Both the position numbers and the translations under genes were made by a program. Positions 51,314 through 62,248 of a DNA stretch of 64,000 nucleotides are shown here, in pieces (the stretch's first letter is position 1; every line of letters starts with the position of its first letter). Source of the DNA: Balaenoptera acutorostrata. Lineage: Eukaryota > Chordata > Mammalia > Artiodactyla > Balaenopteridae. The notes beneath the pieces are model-generated. The model searched no databases. It was not told the origin of the DNA and saw nothing but the letters and a program-made list of their open reading frames with translations. Location: positions 310,001-374,000 of the forward strand of contig NW_026646045.1 in assembly GCF_949987535.1 (NCBI RefSeq). The letters are read 5' to 3'.

Positions 51314-52707
51314 AAAGCCCAGAGATAAACCTACACACCTATGACCCACTAATCTATGACAAAGGAGGCAAGGATATACAATGGAGAAAAGACAGTCTCT
51401 TCAATAAGTGGTGCTGGGAAAAATGGACAGCTACATGTAAAAGAATGAAATTAGAACACTCCCTAACACGATACACAAAAAATAAACTCAAAATGCATTA
51501 GAGACCAAAATGTGAGACCGGACACTAGAAAACTCTTAGAGGAAAACATAGGAAGAATACTCTTTGACATAAATCACAGCAAGGTCGTTTTTGATCCACC
51601 TCCTAGAGTAATGGAATAAAAAACAATAATAAACAAATGGGAGCAAATGAAACCTAAAAGCTTTTGCAAAGCAAAGGAAACTACAAACAAGACAAAAAGA
51701 CAACCCTCAGAATGGGAGAAAATATTTGCAAACGAATCAATGGACAAAGGATTAATCTCCAATGTATATAAACAGCTCATGCAGCTCAACAGTAAAAAAA
51801 CAAACAACCCAATCCAAAAATGGGGAGATGACGTAAATAGACATTTGTCCCAAGAAGACATACAGATGACCAAGAAGCACATGAAAAGCTGCTCAACATC
51901 ACTAATTATTAGAGAAATATAAACCAAAACTACAATGAGTTATCACCTCACACGAGTTAGAATGGGCATCATCAGAAAATCTACAAACAACAAATGCTGG
52001 AGAGGGTGTGGAGAAAAGGGAACCCTCTTACACTATTTGTGGAAATGTAAGTTGATACAGTCACTATGGAGAACAGTATGGAGGTTCCTTAAAAAACTAA
52101 ATATAGAATTACCATATGACCCAGCAATCCCACTACTGGCCATATACCCAGAGAAAACCATAATTCAAAAAGACATATTCAAAAAAAAAAAAAAAAAAGA
52201 CATATTCACCACAATGTTCACTGCAGCACTATTCACAATACCCAGGTCATGGAAGCAACCTAAGTGCCCATAGACAGACGAACGGAAAAGATGTGCTACA
52301 TATATAAAATGCAATATTTCTCAGCCATAAAAAGGAATGAAGTTGCGTCATTTGTAGAGACGTGGATAGATCTAGAGACTGTCATACAGAGTGAAGTAAG
52401 TCAGAAAGAGAAAAACAAATATCGTATATTAACGCATACATGTGGAACCTAGAAAAATGGTACAGATGATCCGGTTTGCAAGGCAGAAATAGAGACACAG
52501 ATGTATAGAACAAATGTATGGACACCAAGGGGGAAAAGTGGCAGGGTGGTGGTGGTGGGATGAATTGCGAGCCTGGGATTGACATATATACACTTATATG
52601 TATAAAATAGATAACCAATAAGAACCTGCTGTATGAAAAAATGAATAAAATAAATTCAAAAATTAAAAAATAATTAGTACTTAAAAAAATAAAACAGAAA
52701 AAAAAGT
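51314..52707 (+). mobile_element. Second L1 copy, 5'-truncated, abutting the first A-tail
   Basis: It begins at a point equivalent to about 49,829 of the first L1 (cagagataaacctac versus cagagataaacccac) and runs to the 3' UTR and A-rich end near 52,707. Reading frames are interrupted: 51,647-51,922, 51,935-52,273 and 52,264-52,452 hold successive parts of the ORF2 C-terminus, including [24 protein letters not shown] sequence at about 51,998-52,056. The start directly after the first element's poly(A) suggests it landed in that tail. Its 3' UTR is much shorter than that of the first copy. Confidence 0.82.
52167..52210 (+). repeat. Poly(A)-bounded 11-bp duplication in second L1
   Basis: agacatattca occurs twice, separated by a run of A at about 52,181-52,198. 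The comparable point of the first L1 (50,678-50,690) has a single short A run, so this is a local expansion. Confidence 0.7.
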
Positions 52708-53960
52708 TCTGTCCTTCCCATAGACATATTTATATGAATGAATTATTTCCATGCTTATATCCATAAATACAAAAAGAGGAATAAAATTTACCTTGAACCA
52801 AAAAAGAAAAAAACAAAAACAGAACCCACCGGTCATACAGAGGAAAACCCTATCAGGGCACTTGCTCCAGTGGTAAACAATTCTGAAGTTGGTCACAGGT
52901 GGGGAATCATTTCCCATGCAGCCAGCAGCCCCAACACAAGGAGCGTCCTCATTGCAAAGCTGGGGGACCGTGAGGAGGCGTCTCTGAGTAAATGTGAGCT
53001 GAGCCCCAGGCCAGTTGCTGCTGAACTTTTCCCACCCTTCCCAGGTAAAACACCTGAATGTGTGCAAAGACTTTAAAAGCTAGAGGAAGGGGCTTGGACA
53101 CGCAGGCTGACTTGGTGCCTGCAGGCCAGCCAGGATGGTCCTGGCTCCGGGCACTCGTCTGGAAGCTTTCCATTTCCCTGCCTGAGGTACCCCTCCTGTC
53201 CCGGCCCCCACTGCTTTTTTCCTTCCTCACCTCTGCCCGGGGAGAAATTTCAGCAGGAAATATCGGTGACACATCCTCTTCTTTAGCAGGTGGCAGCCCG
53301 GCAACTCCTGCAGGAAGTCCAGCAGAGCCCCAGTCACACCGGGCCACTCATAGAGCCGTGGGCCCTACTCCCTCCCACCATCCCAACCCCAAGACTGCTG
53401 ACGGGGCAGAGAATATGGCGTCAGGCACAGCTGCAGAGGCTTTTGCTGCCTGGAGGGGTGTTTATATTGACCTCAACCCAGGCACACCTGGGAAGGCCTG
53501 GCCGGCCGTGTCAGGCTGCAAAGGTCAGCTAATCCTCGCCCCTCAGGGGCTCAGAGTTGCAGAAAATGGGCCTTCCTGCACCGGCCAGATCCAAGGAACA
53601 GGTGTAGGGTCCCGAGAGTCAGGATAGATAAGGGGCGGCAGCCCTGGCTTGTTTTCTAATCATTTCATCTGGTCCATGAGTGGGAGACAACTTCAAGAAG
53701 ACCCTCTGCTAATGAGAGGAACCCAGGAGTCAGGGAGAGGAGGGGTGGTGGGTGGAGACAGAGGCCTGGTGCCCCGGCTGCAGTGGAAGCCCCTGGAAGA
53801 CCAGGCAGAGGGAGGCCGCACAGAGTGAAGCCTAGGGTCACAGACCTGTTGGAGCTGCTGTTTGTTAGTTCAAGCTCTGCTCTGAGGTGCTCTGTGTCAG
53901 CTCTGAGCTACAGTTGTGCTGGGGGTGCTCTGCAATGAGGGCTATGTGCACGGTTCCTGT
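52708..53960. other. Unrecognised unique sequence, GC-rich in its second half
   Basis: About 1.25 kb with no satellite, L1 or retroviral similarity that I can see. It has an A-rich tract at 52,798-52,822 and is GC-rich from about 52,900. An open frame of 189 codons at 53,058-53,627 has no recognisable domain and overlaps other open frames, as expected for GC-rich DNA. I do not call a gene. It may be the only single-copy anchor in the window. Confidence 0.5.
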
Positions 53961-54255
53961 GTGCCCAGCCCTGCCAGGGTACCTGTCCAGGGGAGCTCCA
54001 TATCCAGGGAGGGGCCTGCCCACGAGAGCCCTGTGGGCTGCTGCATACCTGCCCAGGTGAGCTCCATATCCTGGGAGGGGCCTGACCATGAGGGCCCCAT
54101 GGGTTGCTGGGTACATGCCCAGGTGAACTCCATATCCTGGGAGTGGCCTAACACTGAGAGTCCCATGGGCTGCTGGGTACCTGCCCAGGTGAGCTCCATA
54201 TCCTGGGAGGGGCCTGACCACAAGAGCCCCGTGGGCTGCTGGGTACCTGGTAGAG
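53961..54255 (+). repeat. 66-bp minisatellite, about 4.4 copies
   Basis: The landmark gagctccatatcc (gaactccatatcc in one copy) starts at 53,993, 54,059, 54,125 and 54,191, spaced exactly 66 bp. Each copy includes gggctgctgggtacctgccc. Copies differ by substitutions only. Because 66 is a multiple of three, all frames are repetitive and open, which is not evidence of coding. Confidence 0.92.
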
Positions 54256-55430
54256 GACGACAGGACAGTCAGTGAAGCCGCAGAGGATATACATCTAGTA
54301 GTTCCAAATTCCTACACCCTGCTGGTCATTCTACCATACACCAGGACATGGTATTCTGTATTAGACTTCAATGATGCCTTCTTCTGTATTCCATTAGTCC
54401 CAGAGTCACAAGAAATTTTGGCTGTGAGTGGCAGGACTCAACATACAACAAAAACAATGCTGCTGGGCCGTCCTGCCCCAGGGGTTCAAAAATCCCCACA
54501 CCATCTTTTGGGAAACGTTAGCTAAAGACCTAAAAGATCTACCTCTGGAGAAGGGAACCCTCCTTCAATATGCAGATGACATTCTGATCACCAGCCCGAC
54601 TAAGGAGGCCTCTGAACTACCTAGCCAATAAAAGATAGAAGGTGTCCAAGAAAAAGGCTCAAATATCACAAACTAAGGTGACCTTCCTGGGTTTCATTCA
54701 CACAGAAGGTCGGAGAAGCCCACCCCAGGAAAGGGAAGAAGCCATTTGCAGCCTCACCCTTCCTAAAACTAGAAGACAGCTTAGGGGTTCCTGGGGAGAC
54801 CGGGGTTTGCTGCATCTGGATCCCTAACTACAGTCCAATAACTGGGCCTCTATATGAAACACTGAAAGGAAAAGATGATGATACTTTTGAATAGAATCCA
54901 GAAGCAGCCTTTCAAGAAGGGAAAGTGCAGTCAATTCAGACCCTTGCCCTGGACCTCCCTAAGTTAGCTAAACCCTTTGACCTTTACATTCCTGGTCCAA
55001 GGCGAATCACCCTTGGAGTATTAGTGCAAAAACTGGGACCACTTGAAATGGAACAATGCAAGAATGCCCTCCAGGCATTGGCCAGCCACTCCATCTGACC
55101 AGGATACTGGGGGTATCTAAAAACCTGGAAATCAGCAGCCCGCAAGGCCAGCTCCCTCCTAAGGGTAAAGGATGCCACTTGGTGATCCTAACCACCCACC
55201 ATGCCCTGAAGTTGCAGGATTGCTCCGTGGGCACAATGGCCTCGAGTGAGGAGGCCGTCCAACACCAACCTCCAGAGAGACAACCGGGGGCAATGGGCCC
55301 CCATGACGACTCGTGTGACCGTCACTTGACCTGGAGTTTCTCTCAGAAAACAACAAGAGTGTGCCCCAAAAGAGCAGACTATTGCTTACAGGACTTACTG
55401 CACCCAGAGCGGAGCTAATAAACTTGGCAG
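54256..55430 (+). pseudogene. Endogenous retrovirus pol remnant (class I / gammaretrovirus-like)
   Basis: Old copy of a reverse transcriptase and RNase H region, broken by frameshifts and stops. Recognisable in order: a VVPNSYTLL-like stretch (about 54,298), the first palm motif LDFNDAFFCIP (about 54,361), LPQGFKNP (about 54,472), the catalytic YADD at 54,569-54,580, and VTFLGFIHTEG (about 54,680). Farther on is an RNase H-like stretch with LTTHHALKLQD at about 55,190. Palm motifs A and C lie in different frames, with a break near 54,420 and further breaks after 54,630 and 54,827. No gag was found upstream; the 66-bp minisatellite lies there instead. It cannot make a functional enzyme. Confidence 0.75.
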
Positions 55431-55850
55431 GGGAACCGTAAATAACGCTGCCACCATAGAAAAGCCTACAGACACCGCGGTGACGGAGGCCAATGAGACC
55501 GGCTGTACTCCTGGCTACTTCAAAAGGCCGTTGACTGAGTGGCCGTCATGGTCCTGGATCACCACCAGCCCTGGACTGTCTGGGAGTTGAGCAAGCAGAG
55601 CTCTGATACCTGGTGCTGTTTGTACGTTAATTCAGTGACCTAACTGAAGAAAGCGCAGACTACTGGTCAGAGCATCTAGGCTGGCAGAAACCGTCAGCCT
55701 AAGGGGGTCGAACCAATGTGGAGCAGCGTAAAACCGCCCACCCCCCCACAACGTCTTTGAACATCTCTTTCCTGGACCCTTAAAGGTCATTAGAATCTAT
55801 GAAACTTCCAATGCTGGTGCTCAGGCAGACGAGCAGTGAGGGAGGAGGCC
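55431..55850 (+). pseudogene. Possible retroviral env remnant
   Basis: Directly follows the pol remnant, where env would lie. A short stretch near 55,610 reads TWCCLYVN, reminiscent of the cysteine-rich part of a class I envelope transmembrane subunit. A stop follows quickly and nothing else is secure. It could equally be non-coding. Confidence 0.3.
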
Positions 55851-56470
55851 TGGGGACAATCAACCTCACCTGGAGGCTGCTGGAGAGAAGTCCTGCCCCT
55901 CCCCCCAGGTATGAGGACACCCAACTCAGCACGAAGCATTTACAGAAGAGGTGTCTGCACCCTCAGCGCCCCACGAATGAGGAATGGGACAAAAGGCAGA
56001 GGAGGGCTTTGTCACTGGCAAAGCCCATTAAAAATTCCTGGGAGATAAAAATAGAATCTGGGCAATAAAATAAAGTCTAACCATTTTGTCCTTTGTACTT
56101 TGTCTAATTTCACTTGCTCCTAGGTTTCCACATGCAGAGGTCCCACACCCGGCACTTCAGATCCGATTTCCTAGTGCAAAATGGCTGGGCCGACACCTCA
56201 GCTAGTGGGGCCCCGTGCAGACTCTGGGACATAGAGACTGAGCTCCAGCCAACCCGGCCCTCGAGAGCTCCGCCCCCTCCCTCCCGCTGATGCTGACAGG
56301 ATCCCTACACAGCAGCCCGGCCCACAACCCGCAGGGGAACACACACTCTCACCTCTCCATTCTCTGATTAAAATATAAAGTTTTCCTTTGCTTCTGAACC
56401 AAAGTCAGTCTCGATCTGTTGGCTCCAATGACACTGGGCAGGGAGACCCTTGTTGGGGCCCACTCTGCAG
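55851..56470 (+). mobile_element. Candidate 3' LTR of the same retrovirus
   Basis: Called on position after pol/env-like remains and on composition. A purine-rich stretch gtgagggaggaggcc near 55,835 could be a polypurine tract. An aataaa lies at 56,064-56,069, and the stretch taaaatataaag near 56,368 precedes a T/C-rich end. No second LTR was found within the window for comparison, so both ends are uncertain. Confidence 0.35.
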
Positions 56471-56789
56471 GATCAGTAACAGAATTTGAGAACATTGTAA
56501 CTTCAATGAACAGATGTGTGAGCCAAACTGTAATTAACATAGAGCAGTGTATAAGGCTCGTGTAAAATAAGATGTTTCTAACACTTCCATTTGATATTTC
56601 CATCACTTTATTATAAGCAAGTTCAGTGGAGGGGTTTGTCTTATTTGTCAGGTCAACAGTAGTGAAATGCAGTGATTTCTTTCCAAGGATGTACATCTAA
56701 TAATCTTGGTTGAAGTTTCAACCTTGTTTTGAATGATTTTCCATTGAAAATGATACCTCTCTTTCAGCTCCTAGATTTCTGAGAAGTAT
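56471..56789. other. Unrecognised AT-rich stretch
   Basis: About 320 bp in which I see no known repeat or coding frame worth reporting. Confidence 0.4.
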
Positions 56790-56990
56790 AAAATCTTATA
56801 TTTTTTTATTACCAAAGGGGAAAGGTGGGAGGAGGGATAAATTAACAGTTTCGGATTAACATATACACACTGCTATGTATAAAATATATCATCAACAAGG
56901 ATCTACTGTATAGCACAGGGAACTATACTCAATATTTTTTAATGACCCCTAAGGGGAAATAATCTGAAAAACAATAGATATCTCTATCGA
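56790..56990 (+). mobile_element. L1 3'-UTR fragment at right array edge
   Basis: Reads aaaggggaaaggtgggagg near 56,813 and tactgtatagcacagggaac near 56,905, then aagggg-aaataatctgaaa near 56,951. All are standard cetartiodactyl L1 3'-UTR landmarks. It has the same orientation as the L1-derived part of the satellite and lies upstream of a diverged unique segment, so it may be the L1 part of a very old monomer or of the pre-satellite locus. Confidence 0.7.
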
Positions 56991-57214
56991 CATCATCTAT
57001 CAACTACAGATAAAATGGAAACTAAAGGAGGCCGATGGTGAGCGTTTCTGAACCTGAAGACTTCAATCATCTAAAGTTCGGACTCTGCCTACAGCCCAAG
57101 TCCCTTAATGAACACACATGTACCAGTAGCTTAAAAATTCCCCAGATTGGAGCTTGGGGAGACACTGATTTGGAAAAATCCCTGGTGTTCTCCTTACATA
57201 CACGGGACCTTTCC
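56991..57214 (+). repeat. Transition zone into the right array
   Basis: Similarity to monomer part 1 is uncertain here. A stretch gattggagcttggggagaca near 57,143 might correspond to gattgagacataagggtgga of the core, but I would not insist on it. Confidence 0.35.
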
Positions 57215-58730
57215 TACAGCTAAAACATGCCTGTGACACCCAGAAGATGGAACACGGTTGGATCAGGAAGATTTTGGAAAAGGAACCAAAACTCCTAATT
57301 TCCTGGTTGTTGGATTCACCCCTCCAGCCTTTTTCCTTAAAATCTCCCCACTTGAGGATGTCAGCACCTTCAACATCCAGTTGCACAGAATTTGGAATTT
57401 GTCCAAAGGAAGAAGGGGAAGGAGGAGAAACAAGCAGAGCCAAGCCCTAGATGCTCGGACAGGCACATGTCACTGTAATTTCCAATCAGGAAGAATTAAG
57501 CAAAGGCTTAGCCTGCCACTGAGAACCAGAGCAGGGCCAGAAGCAAACCAGTAGCTCTGCGGGAAGCTCCCAAAAAGCGAGTTGAAAAATGGAGCTCAGA
57601 GGCACTGCAATTCACAAACCTGCAGAGTTTTAAATTATAACTATCGTCCAAAACTATATTGAGGGAAGGCAACGAAGAGACTTTGAAAGCAAGGCAGAAT
57701 TGCAGGAAACAAATTTCAGGAGTTAGATTCGAATCGCCACTAAAGCACATGAAAAGCGGCCAAACGTCGACAAGGATGCACTTGGCCAAAAAGGGCGTAT
57801 GCGTTTTTTCCTGAATAAATTCAGAAAAAAACGCATAGGCCCTTTTTGGCCAACCAAGCAAGCCGGAAATGCAAATCAGCACTACAAAGAGGTCTCACTT
57901 CCCATCGGTCAAAAGGAACTTCGTAAAAAAGTGTAAAAACAAGAAATGCAGGAGAGGCCAAGGAGGAAAGGGAGCCTTGTTACACTGATGGGCGGGATGT
58001 AAATTGCCAATGGCGAGTCTGGAGAAGGGTATGGTGTTTCCTAAAACATCTAAAAAACAGAGCTAGAGAGAATAGGGCACTTCCACTCATGGAAGTACAA
58101 ATTGGGAAAACTAAAAATCAAAAAGACACAGGCACCACAAAGTTTAGGGCTGCTCTGTTGACAAGAACCCCCACTTCATTACACCTTAAATATCCTAGGA
58201 AAGAGAAGAATGGATAAAGAAGTTGTGGCCCTCATGTACAATGGAATATCACTCAGCCATGAAATCAACGTCATAAGGCTAGTAGCAGCACGATGAGTGG
58301 ATTTAGGTACGACGATTCTAAGTGAAATAAGTCACACATAAAAGACACTTATCATAAGATATCACTTATAGAGGCAATATAAAAACCGCTACACTTGAAC
58401 TGAATTACAAAACAGAACAGAGTCACACGTTTAGAAAACACACTATGGCTGCTGAACGGGAAAGGTGAGGTGGGGTGATGCATAAAACAAGGGTTTCAAA
58501 TTAGCTCCGATACCATTCCATAAACCCAATATGTAATAGACAAGACCTACTCCTTGCTCAGTGAACTGGACTCAACACCCCCTATTCACCACACAAGCAT
58601 ATATCTGACTAGTAAGAATCTTCAAACCTATGTATTGATATCTCTCTGTAAGTGAGTCAAGGGGGTGTAAGGCGGCATAAACACAGCCGTGAAAAGCAGC
58701 TAAACCCCATTATAAAAATAAATTACTTTT
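57215..58730 (+). repeat. Monomer R0 (most diverged, L1-like edge copy)
   Basis: Clear similarity begins with acctttcctaca and cacccagaagatgg. The unique part is strongly diverged to about 57,560. Palindrome at 57,782-57,853 keeps 33 of 36 pairs (changes at 57,818, 57,825 and 57,839). The early L1 part is closer to real L1 than in any other copy: ggaaatgcaaatca near 57,866 and gggtatggtgtttcct near 58,027. From about 58,140 it becomes almost core-like, which suggests later conversion by core monomers. Confidence 0.85.
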
Positions 58731-60489
58731 CAAAACCCGTGAAACAAAGACAGTGAAAGAGAGAGAAATTCTTACAAAATTCGTTCAGGGGCTGTGATGC
58801 AACCTGGATTGACCATATCTAGACACACAGCTGATTGAGACATAAGGGTGGACACTCTTGGGGCTGAGAGGTTTGGTGAGGTTGGGTGAGCCAATGCAGA
58901 CCCTTTAAAGTAATACTGCATGGTACCCATCCCATGGGTCCCAAATCTCCAGGTTCAAGGGCATCTTCCTACATCGAAAACAGGCATGAGAAACCCAGAA
59001 GATGGTACACCGTGTGATCGGGAAAGGTTTCTAAAACGCACCTCATTTCTCATCTCCTTGTGCTCGGGTTCCCCATTCCAGCCGCTTTACTACACATCTC
59101 CCTCCTTGGAGAATCAGCACCTTTAACCTCCTGTTCCGTACAGGTTGCAATTTGTCCTGAGGATGAACGGGAAGAGGGGGAACCAATGAGAGACTATCTC
59201 TAGGTTTTGGGACAGGCACAGGTGACTCTATTTTCCCATCAGGAAGAAAAATTAACCAAGGCTAAGCCTGCCCACTGGAACCAGAATAGGGCCTGAAACA
59301 ATCCTGCGCTTTTGCGGCCAGCTCCCAAGAAAGCGACTTGAAAAATGGAGCTCAGGGGCACTGCAATTCACAAACCTGCAGAGTAATAAAAGATAACTCT
59401 CGTCCACAAATATATTGAGGGAAGGCAACGAAGAGGATTTGAAAGAAAGGCAGAATTGCATGAAACAGATTTCAGGAGGTAGATTCGAATCGCCTTGAAA
59501 GCACATGAAAAGCGGCCAAACGTGGACAATGATGCCCTTGGCCAAAAAGGGCGTATGCGTTTTTTCCTGAATATATTCAGGAAAAAACGCATACGCCCTT
59601 TTTGGCCAACCATGCTACCTGGAAAGTCAAATCAGTGCTCCAAAGTAGTCTCGCTTCCCATCGGGCAAAAGGGCCATGCGGAAAAAAGGGTCCAAACCAG
59701 AAATGCAGGACAGGCCATGGAGAAATGGGAGCCTTGCTACGCTGATGGGCGTGATGTAAATTGCCAACAGCCAGTATGGAGAAGTGTAAGGTGTGTCCTG
59801 AAACATCTAAAAAACACAGTTTGGAGAGCATAGGGCACTTCCACTCATGGGCGTATAAATTGGGAATACTAAAAATCAGCAAGACACAGGCACCCCAATG
59901 TTTAGTTCTGTTCTGTTGACAGGAACCCCCACTTCATTACACCTTAAATATCCTAGGAAAGAGAAAAATGGATAAAGAAGTTGTGGTCCTTATATACAAT
60001 GGAATATCACTCAGCCATAAAATCAACGTCATAAGGCTAGTAGCAGCATGATGAGTGGATTTAGGTACGAAGATTCTAAGTGAAATAAGTCACACAGAAA
60101 AAGACACTTATCATAAGATATCACTTATAGAGGGAATGTAAAAACCGCTACACTTGAACTGAATTACAAAGCAGAACAGAGTCACACGTTCAGAAAACAT
60201 ACTATGGCTGATGAACGGGAAAGGTGAGGTGGGGTAATGCATAAAACAAGGGTTTCAAATTAGCTCCGATACCGTTCCATAAACCCAATATGTAATAGAC
60301 AAGACCTACTCCTTGCTCAGTGAACTGGACTCAACACCCCCTATTCACCGCACAAGAATATATTTGACTAGTAAGAATCTTCAAACCTATGTATTGATAT
60401 CTCTCTGTAAGTGAGTCAAGGGGGTATAAAGCGGGATAAACACAGCCGTGAAAAGCAGTGAAAACCCATTATAAAAATAAATTACTTTT
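58731..60489 (+). repeat. Monomer R1
   Basis: 1,759 bp. The unique part begins near-core and becomes diverged from about 59,060. Palindrome at 59,538-59,609 is perfect although its right flank is not (ccatgctacctggaaagtc). Carries the edge variants tattgagggaagg and ctactccttgctcag. Confidence 0.9.
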
Positions 60490-62248
60490 AAAAACCCGTG
60501 AAACAAAGACAGTGAAAGAGAGAGAAATTCTTCCAAAATTCGTTCAGGGGCTGTGATGCAACCTGGATTGACCATATCAAGACCCACAGCTGATTGAGAC
60601 ATAAGGGTGGACACTCTTGGGGCTGAGAGGTTTGGTGAGGTTGGGTGAGCCAACGCAGACCCTTTAAAGTAATACTGCATGGTACCCATCCCAAGGGTCC
60701 CAAATCTCCAGGTTCAAAGGAATCTTCCTACGTTGAAAACATGCATGAGACATCCAGAAGATGGTACACCATGTGATCGGGAAAGGTTTCTAAAACGCAC
60801 CTCATTTCTCATCTCCTTGTGCTCGGGTTCGCCATTCCAGACACTTTACTAGCCATCTCCCTCCTTGAAGACTCAGCACCTTTAACCTCCTGTTCCGTAC
60901 AGGTTGCAATTTGTCCTGAGGATGAAAGGGAAGAGGGGGAACCAATGAGAGACTAGCTCTAGGTGTTGGGACAGGCACAGGTGACTCTATTTTCCCATCA
61001 GGAAGAAAAATTAACCACAGGCTAAGCCTGCCCACTGGAACCAGAATAGGGCATGAAGCAATCCTGCACTTTTGCGGCCAGCTCCCAAGAAAGAGACTGG
61101 AAAAATGGAGCTCAGGGGCACTGCAATTCACAAACCTGCAGAGTTTTAAATGATAACTCTCGTCCACAAATATATTGAGGGAAGGCAACGAAGAGGATTT
61201 GAAAGCAAGGCAGAAATGCAGGAAAGAGATTTCAGGAGGTAGATTCGAATCGCCTTGAAAGCACATGAAAAGCGGCAAAACGTGGACAATGATGCCCTTG
61301 GCCAAAAAGGGCGTATGCGTTTTTTCCTGAATATATTCAGGAAAAAACGCATACGCCCTTTTTGGCCAACCAAGCAACCTGGAAAGGCAAATCACCGCTA
61401 CAAAGGAGTCTGGCATACCAGCGAGCAAAAGGGCCATGCGGAAAAAATGTCCAAACCAGAAATGCAGGACCGGCCATGGAGAAATGGGAGCCTTGCTACG
61501 CTGATGGGCGGGATGTAAATTGCCAACAGCCACTCTGGAGAAGTGTACGGTGTGTCCTGGAACATCTAAAAAACACAGCTTGGAGAGCATAGGGCACTTC
61601 CACTCATGGGCGTATAAATTGGGAAAACTAAAAATCAGCAAAGCATAGGCCCCCCAAAGTTTAGTTCTGTTCTATTGACAGGAACCTCCACTTCATTACA
61701 CCTTAAATATCCTAGGAAAGAGAAAAATGGATAAAGAAGTTGTGGTCCTTATGTACAATGGAATATCACACAGCCATGAAATCAACGTCATAAGGCTAGT
61801 AGCAGCATGATGAGTGGATGTAGGTATGACAATTCTAAGTGAAATAAGTCACACAGAAAAAGACACTTATCATAAGATATCACTTATAGAGGGAATGTAA
61901 AAACCGCTACACTTGAACTGAATTACAAAACAGAACAGAGTCACACGTTTAGAAAACACTATATGGCTGCTGAACGGGAAAGGTGAGGTGGGGGGATGCA
62001 TAAAACAAGGGTTTCAAATTAGCTCAGATGCCGTTACATAAACCCAATATGTAATAGACAAGACCTATTCATTTTTCAGTGAACTGGACTCAACATCCCC
62101 TATTCACCGCACAAGAATATATCTGACTAGTAAGAATCTTTAAACCTATGTATTGATATTTCTCTGTAAGTCAATCAAGGGGGTGTAAAGCGACATAAAC
62201 ACAGCCGTGAAAAGAAGTGAAAAACCATTATAAAAATAAATTACTTTT
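60490..62248 (+). repeat. Monomer R2
   Basis: 1,759 bp. Palindrome at 61,298-61,369 is perfect. The minus strand from 61,641 to 60,802 happens to be open for 279 codons across L1-derived part, palindrome and unique part. No other copy has this full frame, so it is not treated as a gene. Confidence 0.9.

Noticed and set aside
53058..53627. 189-codon frame in the GC-rich unique stretch
   Set aside because: Low-complexity proline-, glycine- and alanine-rich translation, overlapping open frames on both strands, no domain or splice pattern I recognise.
53916..54275. 119-codon frame with 22-residue repeats
   Set aside because: It is the translation of the 66-bp minisatellite. Both strands are open for the same reason.
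54256..56470. Intact endogenous provirus
   Set aside because: No gag, pol in several frames with stops, env doubtful and only one candidate LTR. It is a relic.
60802..61641. 279-codon minus-strand frame in R2, the longest in the window
   Set aside because: Open only in this one copy. It crosses L1-derived, palindromic and unique parts and has no recognisable domain.
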